Assembly (NCBI GenBank): GCA_903895595.1
Contig: CAITUP010000029.1
Span: 1 to 54,869 of the forward strand
DNA: 54,869 nt
Direction of reading: 5' to 3'
Origin: an uncultured Acetobacteraceae bacterium
GTDB lineage: Bacteria > Pseudomonadota > Alphaproteobacteria > Acetobacterales > Acetobacteraceae
The notes below the pieces were generated by a model that saw only the letters and a list, made by a program, of their open reading frames with translations, was not told the origin of the DNA and did not search any database. The position numbers and the translations under genes were made by a program. Positions 16,870 to 25,568 of the stretch are shown here, in pieces (position 1 is the stretch's first letter; each line of letters starts with the position of its first letter).

Positions 16870-17739
16870 TCACGCCGCGAGGACTTCGGCGGTCCCCGCG
16901 ATCGTCGTCCGGTGCATCACCCGGCGTTCGGTCGCATCGTGCGGCGTGACGTGATGCATGGTGCAACGATTATCCCACTGCACGATATCGTGCGTTTCCC
17001 ACCGATGCTTGTACACGAACCGGGATTCCGCCGACAACTCGGTCAGTTCCGCGATAATCCGGCGCGCCTCCGCCTGAGGGATGCCCTCGATCTCATCGTT
17101 GTAGATCGGGCTGATATACAGCGACTTCCGGCCGGTGACGGGATGGATGCGCACCAGCGGCTGCCACACGGGGGGCATCGCGGCTTTTTCTTCCTCGGTC
17201 TGGGGCCTCAGTTCGGCGAGTTTATGCAAATGGCCGAAATCGTGCAGCGCGCGCTTGCCCTCGATCCGATGTTTTATCGAATCCGGCAACGCGTCGTAGA
17301 CCGCGTACATATTGGTGAAATGGGTTTCCCCGCCGGTGCGGCTGACTTCCACCCCGTGCAGCAACGATCCCGTGCAGGGCATCCGCCGAAAACTGCTGTC
17401 GGTGTGCCAGAACTGCGCCAGATGCACCTGTTTCACGGTGGGGTGGCTGGGCGGCATCAATTCGTTGTCGTCATTGACGTTCGAGACCCGGAAAATCTCC
17501 GGCATGAAGCGGGAGCGGATAATCTTCTGGTGGTGCACCTCCAGGTCGCCATACAGGCGGGTGAAGGCGACATGCTGCTCATCGGTGATGTCCTGGCCCG
17601 GAAACACCAGTACCAGATGTTCCATCCAGATATCGTGCAGTTGCTGGAACGTGGCCGCGTCGGGCACGGTGCGCAGATCGACGCCGCGCACTTCGGCACC
17701 CAGCATCGGGTGCAGTTTTCGTACTGTCAGTTCCACCAT
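16870..17739 (-). CDS. TauD/TfdA-family Fe(II)/2-oxoglutarate dioxygenase
   Basis: The 289-aa protein carries the facial triad His112-x-Asp114 (QFWHTDSSF) and His262 (DNRCTMHHV), plus the 2-oxoglutarate-binding Arg near RRVMHRTTIAG. The family oxidises taurine, 2,4-D, sulfate esters and related compounds using 2-oxoglutarate and oxygen. The gene starts one base after the bicupin stop, with a GGAGGGG box inside the bicupin's 3' end, so the two are translationally linked. The substrate cannot be deduced. Confidence 0.93.
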   Translation of the reverse strand: MVELTVRKLHPMLGAEVRGVDLRTVPDAATFQQLHDIWMEHLVLVFPGQDITDEQHVAFTRLYGDLEVHHQKIIRSRFMPEIFRVSNVNDDNELMPPSHPTVKQVHLAQFWHTDSSFRRMPCTGSLLHGVEVSRTGGETHFTNMYAVYDALPDSIKHRIEGKRALHDFGHLHKLAELRPQTEEEKAAMPPVWQPLVRIHPVTGRKSLYISPIYNDEIEGIPQAEARRIIAELTELSAESRFVYKHRWETHDIVQWDNRCTMHHVTPHDATERRVMHRTTIAGTAEVLAA

Positions 17740-17740
17740 C

Positions 17741-18700
17741 TCACCCCTCCGGTTGTTCGGCGAATTCGAAGCCCATGGCGCGGGCGTGGTAGAAAATCCC
17801 GCCGTCCTGGATAATCAGGAACAGCGCCATTTCGTTCCCGCCGTTGTGATGGGAATGCACGGACACCGGCGGCGTGATCGTCGTCGCCCAGGGCGCCCAG
17901 TCCTTGCGCTTGCCGTCGATGACCGAGAAACAACGCTCCCCCTTGATCACCAGCGACACCGCGACGGAGTTGTGCCGGTGCGGCCGCTGCACGACCCCGC
18001 CGGGCAGGGAGTTCATGGCCGCTGTGAGCGTCGGGAGAATGTTGCGCGTTGCCTCCTGCCGTTCGGCCGAGAAAATCAGCGCCGAACCGGCGATCTGTTC
18101 GGTGCGTCCGACGGCGTACAAAAGATCGATCTGGCGGGCGATCTCGGCGCCGGTGTAGTGGACGACATCGGTCGGTGCCTGTCCCGGCGCGGGGGCGCGA
18201 AGGTTTTCGAACGCCAGCTGTGGCTCATTCGTCACCACCCACAGGACTGAGTCGGTATCGCCCGCGGTGTGCGTCGCGGGTTCGCCGCCGGGCAGGATGA
18301 AAAGGTCGCCGATGTTCCATGCGACGGTTTCCCCGGCGCAGGTGGTCGTGCCGCGGCCCGCGATGACATAGGCGATCACGCCGCTGGCGTTGAAATCGGT
18401 GTGCAGCGTCTCACCCGAGCGGATGCGGGCGTAATGGGCCAGGACCAGCGGGGTGGTGGCCGGGAACGCACAGGCCAGTTGGTCGGAGATGTCGCAGGCG
18501 ATCAGGCTGGTAGGCGTCGCCGGGTCCAGCGCGCGCAGCGGTTCGGCCGTGAACAGATGGTCAGGCACGACCGGGAGTTGCATGTTGAAGGCGTTGCCGG
18601 TGTTAAAGAACCGGCCGCGGGCCTGAGCTTTCGAAGCCGGAGACGAAGCGCGTTCGGCTGGCATCTCCGCGATGGTCATGGGGCGGATGTCGTCGGGCAT
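17741..18700 (-). CDS. Bicupin protein, gentisate-dioxygenase-like
   Basis: The 319-aa protein has two cupin domains. The first is around HTDFNASGVIAYVIAGRGTTTC...GDLFILPGGEPATH, and the second around RPHRHNSVAVSLVIKGERCF...VHSHHNGGNEMA. The histidine clusters HRHN and HSHHNG can coordinate a metal, as in gentisate/salicylate ring-cleavage dioxygenases. The start is set at MPDDIRP, preceded by GGGAG with 9-base spacing; an upstream ATG adds eight unlikely residues. It leads a three-gene unit with the TauD-like oxygenase and a binding protein. Confidence 0.78.
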   Translation of the reverse strand: MPDDIRPMTIAEMPAERASSPASKAQARGRFFNTGNAFNMQLPVVPDHLFTAEPLRALDPATPTSLIACDISDQLACAFPATTPLVLAHYARIRSGETLHTDFNASGVIAYVIAGRGTTTCAGETVAWNIGDLFILPGGEPATHTAGDTDSVLWVVTNEPQLAFENLRAPAPGQAPTDVVHYTGAEIARQIDLLYAVGRTEQIAGSALIFSAERQEATRNILPTLTAAMNSLPGGVVQRPHRHNSVAVSLVIKGERCFSVIDGKRKDWAPWATTITPPVSVHSHHNGGNEMALFLIIQDGGIFYHARAMGFEFAEQPEG

Positions 18701-18785
18701 GGGCGGCACTCCCTGGTGCGGCATGGCCTGTCGCGGCCAGCTTCCATGGCAGCATTCCCGGCTCGGGCAGGCCTGTCAAGGAAAA

Positions 18786-18800
18786 CCGAATAGAATTCGG
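18786..18800. promoter_or_regulatory. Palindrome in a divergent promoter region
   Basis: CCGAAT-AGA-ATTCGG is a perfect 6-bp inverted repeat with a 3-base centre. It lies in the 224-base gap between the bicupin operon and the divergent binding-protein gene. It could bind a regulator that coordinates both sides. No regulator gene is close by. Confidence 0.3.
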
Positions 18801-18924
18801 ATTACGGTCCGCGCGTCGGGCTGGCCTACCCCAGGTATCTGGCGGGGCGCGCTGCTACCGTCTAAGCTGCTCCTCACGTCCAGCGAACAAGGTCCACAAG
18901 GACCGAAATAAGGGAGGTTCCACC

Positions 18925-20178
18925 ATGCGGTTACCCAAATACCTGGCGGCCGTCGCGCTGTCCGTGGCGATGCTGTTGCCATTCCAGCCCGCCCGAGCGG
19001 CCGACGAGACCATCAAGATCGGCTTCATCGGCCCGTTCTCCGGCGCCTTCGCGCCTCAGGGAGACGCGTTCCTCAAGCAGCTCCAGTTCTCGCTCGACGC
19101 CGTCAACGCCAAGGGCGGGGCATTGGGGAAAAAATTCGAAATCGTCACCTTCGACGACAAGATCCAGCCGGCCGAGGCGCTGATCGCTCTGAAAGCCGCG
19201 ACCGACCAGAATATTCCGTTCGTCCTGCAATGCATCGGATCCAACGTCGCCGCGGCGATGGAGGACGGCGTTGCCAAGTACAACGCCCGCAACCCCGACC
19301 GCCGCGTCCTGTATATGAACTGCGCCGCCCTGTCGGACGAATTGACCAACGAGAACTGCGACTTTTGGCATTTCCGCTTCGTCGGCAACGTGTCGATGCG
19401 GGTGGAGACCATGGTTCGCTCGCTCCCCAAGGACCTGAAAACGGTCTACCTGATCAACCAGGATTACCTTTACGGCCAATCCATCGAGGCCAATCTGCGC
19501 CGCTTCCTCGCCAAGCTGCGGCCGGACATCAAGATCGTAGGCTCCGACCTCGTGCCGCTCGGCAAGGTGAAGGATTTCTCCCCGTACATCACCAAAGTGA
19601 AGGCCTCCGGCGCGGAAGCACTGTTGACGTCCAACTGGGGCGTGGACTTCAACCAGCTGATGAAAGGCGGCGTCGATAGCGGTCTGGCCATCGGCTACTA
19701 CACCTTCTCCGCCCACCTCAACGGCGGCCCGACGTCCATGGGCGAAGCCGGCGTCGGCCGCGTTCACTCCGTCGTCGACTTCCACGAAAACATCCCCGCC
19801 GAACGCGGCGACAAGGAAGGCGACGCTTGGATGGCAGCTTTCCGCACCCGCACGCTGGATTTCGACTACGTCTGGGGCAACTACCGGACGATGTTCGAGA
19901 TGCTGCGCGACGCCGTGAACCAGGCCGGCACCACCGACGCCCTGAAAGTGGCGCTGGCGCTGGAGGGCCTGCAGGTCACCGACCTCGCCGGGCAGGTCAA
20001 CACCATGCGCAAGATCGACCACCAGATGCTGGTGCCATTCTTCCAGGCCCAGTTCAGCAAGGGCGTCAAATACGACTCCGAAAAGACCGGCTTCGGCTGG
20101 AAGACCGAGAACATGGTGCCGGCCGCCGATCTCGATCAACCCACCACCTGCAAGATGAAGCGCCCGTCGGGCGCGTAA
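18925..20178 (+). CDS. Branched-chain-amino-acid-type ABC transporter substrate-binding protein
   Basis: The 417-aa protein has a Sec signal peptide (MRLPKYLAAVALSVAMLLPFQPARA) and a type 1 periplasmic-binding fold beginning IKIGFIGPFSGAFAPQG. A strong AGGGAGG box is 7 bases before the ATG. The stop TAA is immediately followed by GGAGA, the ribosome-binding site of the racemase-like gene, so the two are co-transcribed. As with the binding protein at 15.6 kb, no LivHMGF genes accompany it. Its ligand is probably an organic or aromatic acid, but this is inference. Confidence 0.9.
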   Translation: MRLPKYLAAVALSVAMLLPFQPARAADETIKIGFIGPFSGAFAPQGDAFLKQLQFSLDAVNAKGGALGKKFEIVTFDDKIQPAEALIALKAATDQNIPFVLQCIGSNVAAAMEDGVAKYNARNPDRRVLYMNCAALSDELTNENCDFWHFRFVGNVSMRVETMVRSLPKDLKTVYLINQDYLYGQSIEANLRRFLAKLRPDIKIVGSDLVPLGKVKDFSPYITKVKASGAEALLTSNWGVDFNQLMKGGVDSGLAIGYYTFSAHLNGGPTSMGEAGVGRVHSVVDFHENIPAERGDKEGDAWMAAFRTRTLDFDYVWGNYRTMFEMLRDAVNQAGTTDALKVALALEGLQVTDLAGQVNTMRKIDHQMLVPFFQAQFSKGVKYDSEKTGFGWKTENMVPAADLDQPTTCKMKRPSGA

Positions 20179-20189
20179 GGAGACCTCTT

Positions 20190-20885
20190 ATGCGGCATTT
20201 CGGCGTTCTCATCCCCTCCACCAACACCACGGTGGAGATCGAATACAGCCGGCTGCTGCCGGACAGTCTCCAGGCGCATTACGGGCGGCTGGGGAAGGGC
20301 GGTAAAACCCCGTTCTCCCCCAGTCTCGACGCCGACCTCGCCTATCAATCCAAGATGCTCGGCGATGCCCGGGTCGAGACCCTGGCGCTGGCGCAAACCT
20401 CCGCCAGCCTGTTCGACGACGACTACTGCGCGAAGGCGACGGAGATGATGACGGCCGGGGCAGGGGTGCCGTCCGTCACCTCCGCTCAGGCTATCGGCAT
20501 GGCGATCCAGAGTCTGGGCGCGCGGAAAATTGCCCTCGCCACCCCTTATTCCCCCGACGCCATCGGGCGCGCCAAACGTTACTACGAAACCAAGTACGGC
20601 CTGGAAGTCGTGGCGATGGAGCCGTTCGACGCCAACGATTCCTATGCCATCGGCCTGATGGGGCCGGAGAACGCCCGCGACGCCTTCCGCCGCATCGACC
20701 GGCCGGAGATCGAAGTCCTGGTCGTGCCCGGCGGCAATTTCCCGACCATGCCATCGATCGCGGCCTGGGAGCAGGAGTTCGGCAAACCCGTCATTACCAC
20801 CAACCAGGCCGCGCTCTGGGCCATGCTGCGGATCATGAAAATCGAGGAGAAAATCCCCGGAATGGGCCGTTTACTGGCCGGCTAA
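20190..20885 (+). CDS. Asp/Glu racemase superfamily, maleate-isomerase/arylmalonate-decarboxylase-like, lacking both catalytic cysteines
   Basis: The 231-aa protein has the family's N-terminal signature PSTNTTVE (9-16) and the C-terminal block GKPVITTNQAALW (198-210). Maleate isomerase and most relatives use two cysteines, in ACTS-like and SCTN-like contexts. Here these read AQTS (Gln69) and PGGN (Gly181). The only cysteine, Cys80, lies elsewhere. The enzyme may therefore use other chemistry, such as decarboxylation-like or lyase activity, or may bind without turnover. It is coupled to the upstream binding protein, and its last 15 bases overlap the convergent CHAP gene. Confidence 0.8.
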   Translation: MRHFGVLIPSTNTTVEIEYSRLLPDSLQAHYGRLGKGGKTPFSPSLDADLAYQSKMLGDARVETLALAQTSASLFDDDYCAKATEMMTAGAGVPSVTSAQAIGMAIQSLGARKIALATPYSPDAIGRAKRYYETKYGLEVVAMEPFDANDSYAIGLMGPENARDAFRRIDRPEIEVLVVPGGNFPTMPSIAAWEQEFGKPVITTNQAALWAMLRIMKIEEKIPGMGRLLAG

Positions 20886-21410
20886 TGCCAGATTGATGGC
20901 CCCCGGCGTGCGCGCCGCCAGTTGCTCGTGCGAGGATGGGCGGCTGGCGCGCACAAATCCCATCACGGGGTAGGCGGTCATGCCCATCTGCCCCGAGGGC
21001 GGCCACCAGACCCGCACCTCGCTCCAGTCCCCGCGCGGGGAAACGTCGATGACCGGCTGATCTTCGGTCACGCGGTGGTGCACCCAGTTGGCCTGAGTCA
21101 CCAGGATTTCCCGACTGTTCAGCACCTTCGACACCACGGCGGCGTGCCCGTCGTGCAGGCGGGATGTGCGGGAGAACACCAGTACGCTGCCGACCTCCGG
21201 CGTGTAGGAACGAGCATAGCGGCCCTGCGCCTTGTACCACCAGTCGCCGGCCGAACCGTAGAGCTGCACGCCGCTGAGGGCGCGGGCGAACGGTGCGCAT
21301 TCCAACGGCACATTGCCACCCACATAGCCGCCCACCCGCGGCTGCGAGTCCGACGACGAACCGCAGGCGGCGAGCAGGAGAAGCAAAAACAGGACCGAAA
21401 GCTGGCGCAT
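20871..21410 (-). CDS. CHAP-domain lipoprotein (putative amidase/peptidase)
   Basis: The 179-aa protein begins MRQLSVLFLLLLLAACGSSS, a lipoprotein signal with lipobox LAAC and Cys16. The mature part resembles a CHAP domain: VPLECAPFARALSGVQLYG contains the probable nucleophilic Cys, and LHDGHAAVVSKV the catalytic His. GSVLVFSR lies between them. CHAP enzymes cut peptidoglycan peptides or glutathionylspermidine. Here a cell-wall role at the outer membrane is likely but unproven. Its 3' end overlaps the convergent racemase-like gene by 15 bases. Confidence 0.8.
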   Translation of the reverse strand: MRQLSVLFLLLLLAACGSSSDSQPRVGGYVGGNVPLECAPFARALSGVQLYGSAGDWWYKAQGRYARSYTPEVGSVLVFSRTSRLHDGHAAVVSKVLNSREILVTQANWVHHRVTEDQPVIDVSPRGDWSEVRVWWPPSGQMGMTAYPVMGFVRASRPSSHEQLAARTPGAINLALAGQ

Positions 21411-21552
21411 GGCAGCATTTTATCCACCAATGTGGCAGGATTTTGCAAGAAGCAATTGATTTCATGGGTGGGTGCGCCGGTCGATCTTAGCGTTTGCGTC
21501 TGGTTCCGCCGCGCTTTACCGTCGGTTCCAACGATACGATAGGGAGAGCGGG

Positions 21553-22794
21553 ATGTCCGAACCAACATCGGCCGATCCATGGACGATGCCGGTCGAGGAA
21601 ATCGACGTCGGACGGCCGGGCCTGTTCCAGCGCGGAACCTGGGGCCCGTTCTTCGCGCGTCTGCGCCGCGACGACCCCGTGCATCTGACGCCGAATGAGG
21701 TCTTCGGGCCGTTCTGGTCGGTCACGAAATACAAGGACATCATGCGGGTGGAGACGAACCCGAAGGTATTCTCGTCCGATTCCGCGTATGGCGGGATCAC
21801 GCTGCTGGATCAGCCGGCGGAATTCCGTCTGGATAATTTCATCGCCATGGACCCGCCGCGCCACGACGAGCAGCGCAAGGTCGTCAGCCCCATCGTCGGG
21901 CCGAACAATCTGGCGAACATGGCGGGCATTATCCGCGAACGCGCCGGCCGCATTCTGGACGGTCTGCCGCGCGGGGAGACGTTCGATTGGGTGGAGCATG
22001 TGTCGATCGAGCTGACGACGCAGATGCTGGCGACCCTGTTCGATTTCCCGTTCGAGGACCGGCGGCAATTGACGCATTGGTCCAACGTCGCCGTCGCCAA
22101 CACAATGGCGCCGGACGCGATTGTCACGTCGGAAGAGGAACGTTTCGCCGAATTGCGCAAGATGGCGGTGGCGATGACCGGTTTGTGGAACGAACGGGTG
22201 AACGCGCCGCCGCGTTACGATTTGATTTCCATGCTGGCGCATGGGGAGGCGACGCGGAATATGCAGCCGCGCGAATTCATGGGCAATCTGGTGCTGTTGA
22301 TCGTGGGCGGCAACGACACTACGCGCAATTCCATCAGCGGCGGGTTGGATGCGTTGATGCGCAATCCCGGCGAATATCGAAAACTGCGGGAGAATTCCGG
22401 GTTAATTCCCAGCATGGTGCCGGAAATGATCCGGTGGCAGAGCCCGGTGCTGTACATGCGTCGCACCGCCACCGAGGATGTGGAATTGGGCGGCAAACAA
22501 ATCAAGGCCGGCGACAAGGTCGCGATGTGGTACGTGTCGGGCAATCGGGATGAGGAAGCGATCGACCGCCCGGACGAATTCATCATCGACCGTCCCCGGC
22601 CGCGTCAGCATATCTCGTTCGGGTTCGGGATTCACCGCTGCGTCGGCAACCGGTTGGCAGAAATGCAGCTGACGATTTTGTGGGAAGAAATCCTGAAACG
22701 CTTCCCCGTTATCGAACCGATGGGGGAGCCTGTGCGGCTTTACTCCAGCTTCGTGCATGGAATCACATCGCTGCCGGTGCGTATACCGGCATAA
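21553..22794 (+). CDS. CYP153A-type cytochrome P450 alkane hydroxylase, first copy
   Basis: The 413-aa soluble P450 has I-helix GGNDTT (252-257), K-helix EMIR (291-294) and heme loop FGFGIHRCVGN with Cys363. LSMLAHGEATR-like and GNRLAEMQLTILWEE segments are characteristic of CYP153A, which hydroxylates the terminal carbon of medium-chain alkanes and fatty acids using ferredoxin and ferredoxin reductase. Neither redox partner is encoded nearby. An AGGGAGAG box precedes the ATG giving MSEPTSADPW. The stop overlaps a possible upstream ATG of the second P450 (TAATG), indicating an operon. Confidence 0.93.
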   Translation: MSEPTSADPWTMPVEEIDVGRPGLFQRGTWGPFFARLRRDDPVHLTPNEVFGPFWSVTKYKDIMRVETNPKVFSSDSAYGGITLLDQPAEFRLDNFIAMDPPRHDEQRKVVSPIVGPNNLANMAGIIRERAGRILDGLPRGETFDWVEHVSIELTTQMLATLFDFPFEDRRQLTHWSNVAVANTMAPDAIVTSEEERFAELRKMAVAMTGLWNERVNAPPRYDLISMLAHGEATRNMQPREFMGNLVLLIVGGNDTTRNSISGGLDALMRNPGEYRKLRENSGLIPSMVPEMIRWQSPVLYMRRTATEDVELGGKQIKAGDKVAMWYVSGNRDEEAIDRPDEFIIDRPRPRQHISFGFGIHRCVGNRLAEMQLTILWEEILKRFPVIEPMGEPVRLYSSFVHGITSLPVRIPA

Positions 22795-22814
22795 TGGAAT
22801 CGGAGAACGTCCCC

Positions 22815-24062
22815 ATGAACGCACCCGTGAATATCGAAGATCCCTGGACGATGCCGCTGGAGCGGATCGATGTCAGCCAGCCTCGGCTTTATCAGGACGA
22901 CACGTGGGAGGGATATTTCGCCCGTCTGCGCCGCGACGATCCCGTGCATTGGACCGAGGGCGGGATGTACGGCGATTTCTGGTCGGTGACGAAATATAAG
23001 GACATCATGGCGGTGGATACCAACCACCACGTGTTTTCCTCCGACGCGACGATGGGTGGGATCGCGATCCGCGACGTGCCGATGGATTTCCGGCGGCCGA
23101 GTTTTATTTCGATGGACCCGCCGAAGCACGATGCGCAGCGGAAGGTGGTTTCGCCGATCGTGGCGCCGATGAATTTGGCGAAAATGTCGACGCAGATACG
23201 CGAACGGGCCGGGCGCATTCTGGACAGTCTGCCTCGGGGCGAAGTGTTCGACTGGGTCGATCTGGTGTCGGTGGAGCTGACCACTCAGATGCTGGCGACG
23301 TTGTTCGACTTCCCGTTCGAGGAGCGGCGGAAGCTGACGTACTGGTCGAATGTCGCGTCGGTGAACACGCGCGCTGGGACCGAGGTGGATTCGGACGCCA
23401 AGCGCGACGAGATTTTGCAGGGGGCGGTGGATTATTTTGGGGCGCTTTGGAAAGAACGGGCGGCTTTGCCGTTGCAGCCGGATTTGATTTCGATGCTGGC
23501 GCATGGCGAGGCAACGCGGGATCTGCCGGATCGTCCGGCGGAATTTCTGGGCAATCTGCTGCTGCTGATCGTGGGGGGGAACGATACGACGCGCAACTCC
23601 ATCTCCGGCGGATTGCTGGCGTTGAACAAGAATCCTGGGGAATACGCGAAGTTGCGGGCTAACCCGGGACTGATCCCCAGCATGGTGCCGGAGATCATCC
23701 GCTGGCAATCGCCGGTGATCCATATGCGGCGGACGGCTTTGGCGGATGCGGAGCTGGGCGGGAAGCAGATCAAGGCCGGGCAAAAGGTCGTGATGTGGTA
23801 TATCTCGGGCAACCGGGATGAGGATGGCATCGAGAACGCCAACCAATTCATTATCGATCGCGCGCGTCCGCGGCAGCATTTGTCGTTTGGGTTCGGGATC
23901 CATCGTTGCGTCGGGAACCGGCTGGCGGAGATGCAACTGACCATTCTTTGGGAGGAAATCCTGAAGCGCTTCCCGACGATCGAAGTGGTCGAGGAACCGA
24001 AGCGCGGTTATTCCAATTTGATCCGCGGCATCGTCTCCATGCCGGTGCGGATACCAGCGTGA
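22815..24062 (+). CDS. CYP153A-type cytochrome P450, second copy
   Basis: The 415-aa paralogue of the preceding gene has I-helix GGNDTT (254-259), EIIR (293-296) and heme Cys365 in GFGIHRCVGN. The two proteins align along nearly their entire length. They differ most in the region after RRKLTYWSNVA (about 178-200 here), which in P450s often shapes substrate access. The start is placed at MNAPVNIEDPW after GGAGA with 8-base spacing. The alternative ATG at 22794 overlaps the upstream stop and would add seven residues. The 3' end overlaps the acyl-CoA ligase start (GTGA). Confidence 0.92.
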   Translation: MNAPVNIEDPWTMPLERIDVSQPRLYQDDTWEGYFARLRRDDPVHWTEGGMYGDFWSVTKYKDIMAVDTNHHVFSSDATMGGIAIRDVPMDFRRPSFISMDPPKHDAQRKVVSPIVAPMNLAKMSTQIRERAGRILDSLPRGEVFDWVDLVSVELTTQMLATLFDFPFEERRKLTYWSNVASVNTRAGTEVDSDAKRDEILQGAVDYFGALWKERAALPLQPDLISMLAHGEATRDLPDRPAEFLGNLLLLIVGGNDTTRNSISGGLLALNKNPGEYAKLRANPGLIPSMVPEIIRWQSPVIHMRRTALADAELGGKQIKAGQKVVMWYISGNRDEDGIENANQFIIDRARPRQHLSFGFGIHRCVGNRLAEMQLTILWEEILKRFPTIEVVEEPKRGYSNLIRGIVSMPVRIPA

Positions 24063-25567
24063 GCGCGCTGTACTACGACTGGATTGCCAATCACGCCCTG
24101 CGGCGTCCGGAATCGCTGGCGGCGGTCGATCTGGGGAGCGGCCGCCGGTTCACCTACGTGCAGTTTCACGAACGGATCGGGCGGTTGGCTTCGGTGCTGC
24201 GCGACACGTACGGGGTAAAGCGCGGCGACCGTGTGGCAGTTTTCGCGCCCAATACGACCGAAACGTTCGAGGTGCAGTTCGCCGCCGCGCGCCTGGGCGC
24301 GATTTTCGTGCCGTTGAACTGGCGGCTCGCGGTGCCGGAATTGCGGGCAATTCTGACGGATTGTGCGCCGGTGGTGCTGATCCACGATCTGGAGTTCGCC
24401 GACAGGGCGGAATCGTTTCCCGGTATGCGGCTGTGCGCGTTCGGAGGGCCGTCGTCGGCCTACGAACAGGCGTTGTCGGGGGCCGCGGCATTGGCGGTGT
24501 GCGAAACGGTACTGCTGACGGATATTTCCACTATTCTGTACACCTCCGGCACAACTGGCGTGCCGAAGGGGGTGATTATCACGCATGCGATGAATCTTTG
24601 GAACACCGTCAACGGGTGCAACGACTACGGTTTGACCCGGCAATCCGTGTTTCTGGGTGTGCTGCCGTTGTTCCATACTGGCGGGTTGAACGTCTGGGCG
24701 AATCCGGCGTTCCATTACGGCGCCGCCGTCGTCATCATGCGCGCCTTCGATCCGGGAGAGGCGTTGCGGTTGATCGACGATCCCGCTTTGGGCATCACGC
24801 ATATGTTCGGCGTGCCGGCGATTTTCCAGTTCATGGGCGCGCATCCGTCGTTCGCGACGACCGAGCTCCGCCGATTGGTGGGCGTCGGCGTGGGCGGGGC
24901 ACCGACCCCGTTGACGATTTTGAACGCCTGGGCGGAGCGCGGCGTGTTGTTGCAACAGGCGTTCGGTATGACGGAAACCAGCCCGCTGGTGTTGATCCTG
25001 GATAAGGAAGACGCGACACGGAAAATCGGCTCCGCCGGCAAGCCGGTGATGCACGGGCAGATCAAGATCGTACGCGACGACGGGACGGACGCGGGCGACG
25101 ACGAAATCGGCGAACTATGGGTGCGCGGGGAGCACATCACGCCGGGCTATTGGCAAAAGCCCGATATCACGGCGGCAGCGTTTACCGACGGCTGGCTGCA
25201 CACCGGCGACGCGGCAAAGCGGGATGCGGACGGATTCTACTACATCGTGGACCGCTGGAAGGATATGTATATCTCTGGCGGGGAGAACGTCTATCCGGCC
25301 GAGGTCGAAAACGTTCTGTACCAAATTCCGGCGGTCGCCGAAGCCTGCGTGATCGGCGTACCGAACGAACGCTGGGGCGAGGTTGGGCGGGCGATCGTCG
25401 TGACGAAGCCGGAGATGTCGTTGTCGGAGGATGACGTGATCGCCCACTGCGCGGCGAATTTGGCGCGTTACAAGCTGCCGCATTCGGTGGTTTTCACCGA
25501 TGCGCTGCCGCGGAACGCGACCGGGAAGGTGCACAAGCCGACGTTGCGGGGGATGTTCGGGGGGTGA
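24059..25567 (+). CDS. AMP-forming acyl-CoA synthetase
   Basis: The 502-aa ANL-superfamily ligase has the adenylation motif YTSGTTGVPKG (161-171), an FGMTET acyl-site block, WLHTGD, the hinge DRWKDMYISGGENVYP and the C-terminal catalytic lysine in NATGKVHKP. It activates a carboxylic acid to its acyl-CoA through an acyl-adenylate. The GTG start overlaps the P450 stop, so translation is coupled. Alkane to alcohol (P450), oxidation to acid by other enzymes, then CoA activation would make a coherent route. The preferred chain length is unknown. Confidence 0.92.
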   Translation: MSALYYDWIANHALRRPESLAAVDLGSGRRFTYVQFHERIGRLASVLRDTYGVKRGDRVAVFAPNTTETFEVQFAAARLGAIFVPLNWRLAVPELRAILTDCAPVVLIHDLEFADRAESFPGMRLCAFGGPSSAYEQALSGAAALAVCETVLLTDISTILYTSGTTGVPKGVIITHAMNLWNTVNGCNDYGLTRQSVFLGVLPLFHTGGLNVWANPAFHYGAAVVIMRAFDPGEALRLIDDPALGITHMFGVPAIFQFMGAHPSFATTELRRLVGVGVGGAPTPLTILNAWAERGVLLQQAFGMTETSPLVLILDKEDATRKIGSAGKPVMHGQIKIVRDDGTDAGDDEIGELWVRGEHITPGYWQKPDITAAAFTDGWLHTGDAAKRDADGFYYIVDRWKDMYISGGENVYPAEVENVLYQIPAVAEACVIGVPNERWGEVGRAIVVTKPEMSLSEDDVIAHCAANLARYKLPHSVVFTDALPRNATGKVHKPTLRGMFGG

Positions 25568-25568
25568 T

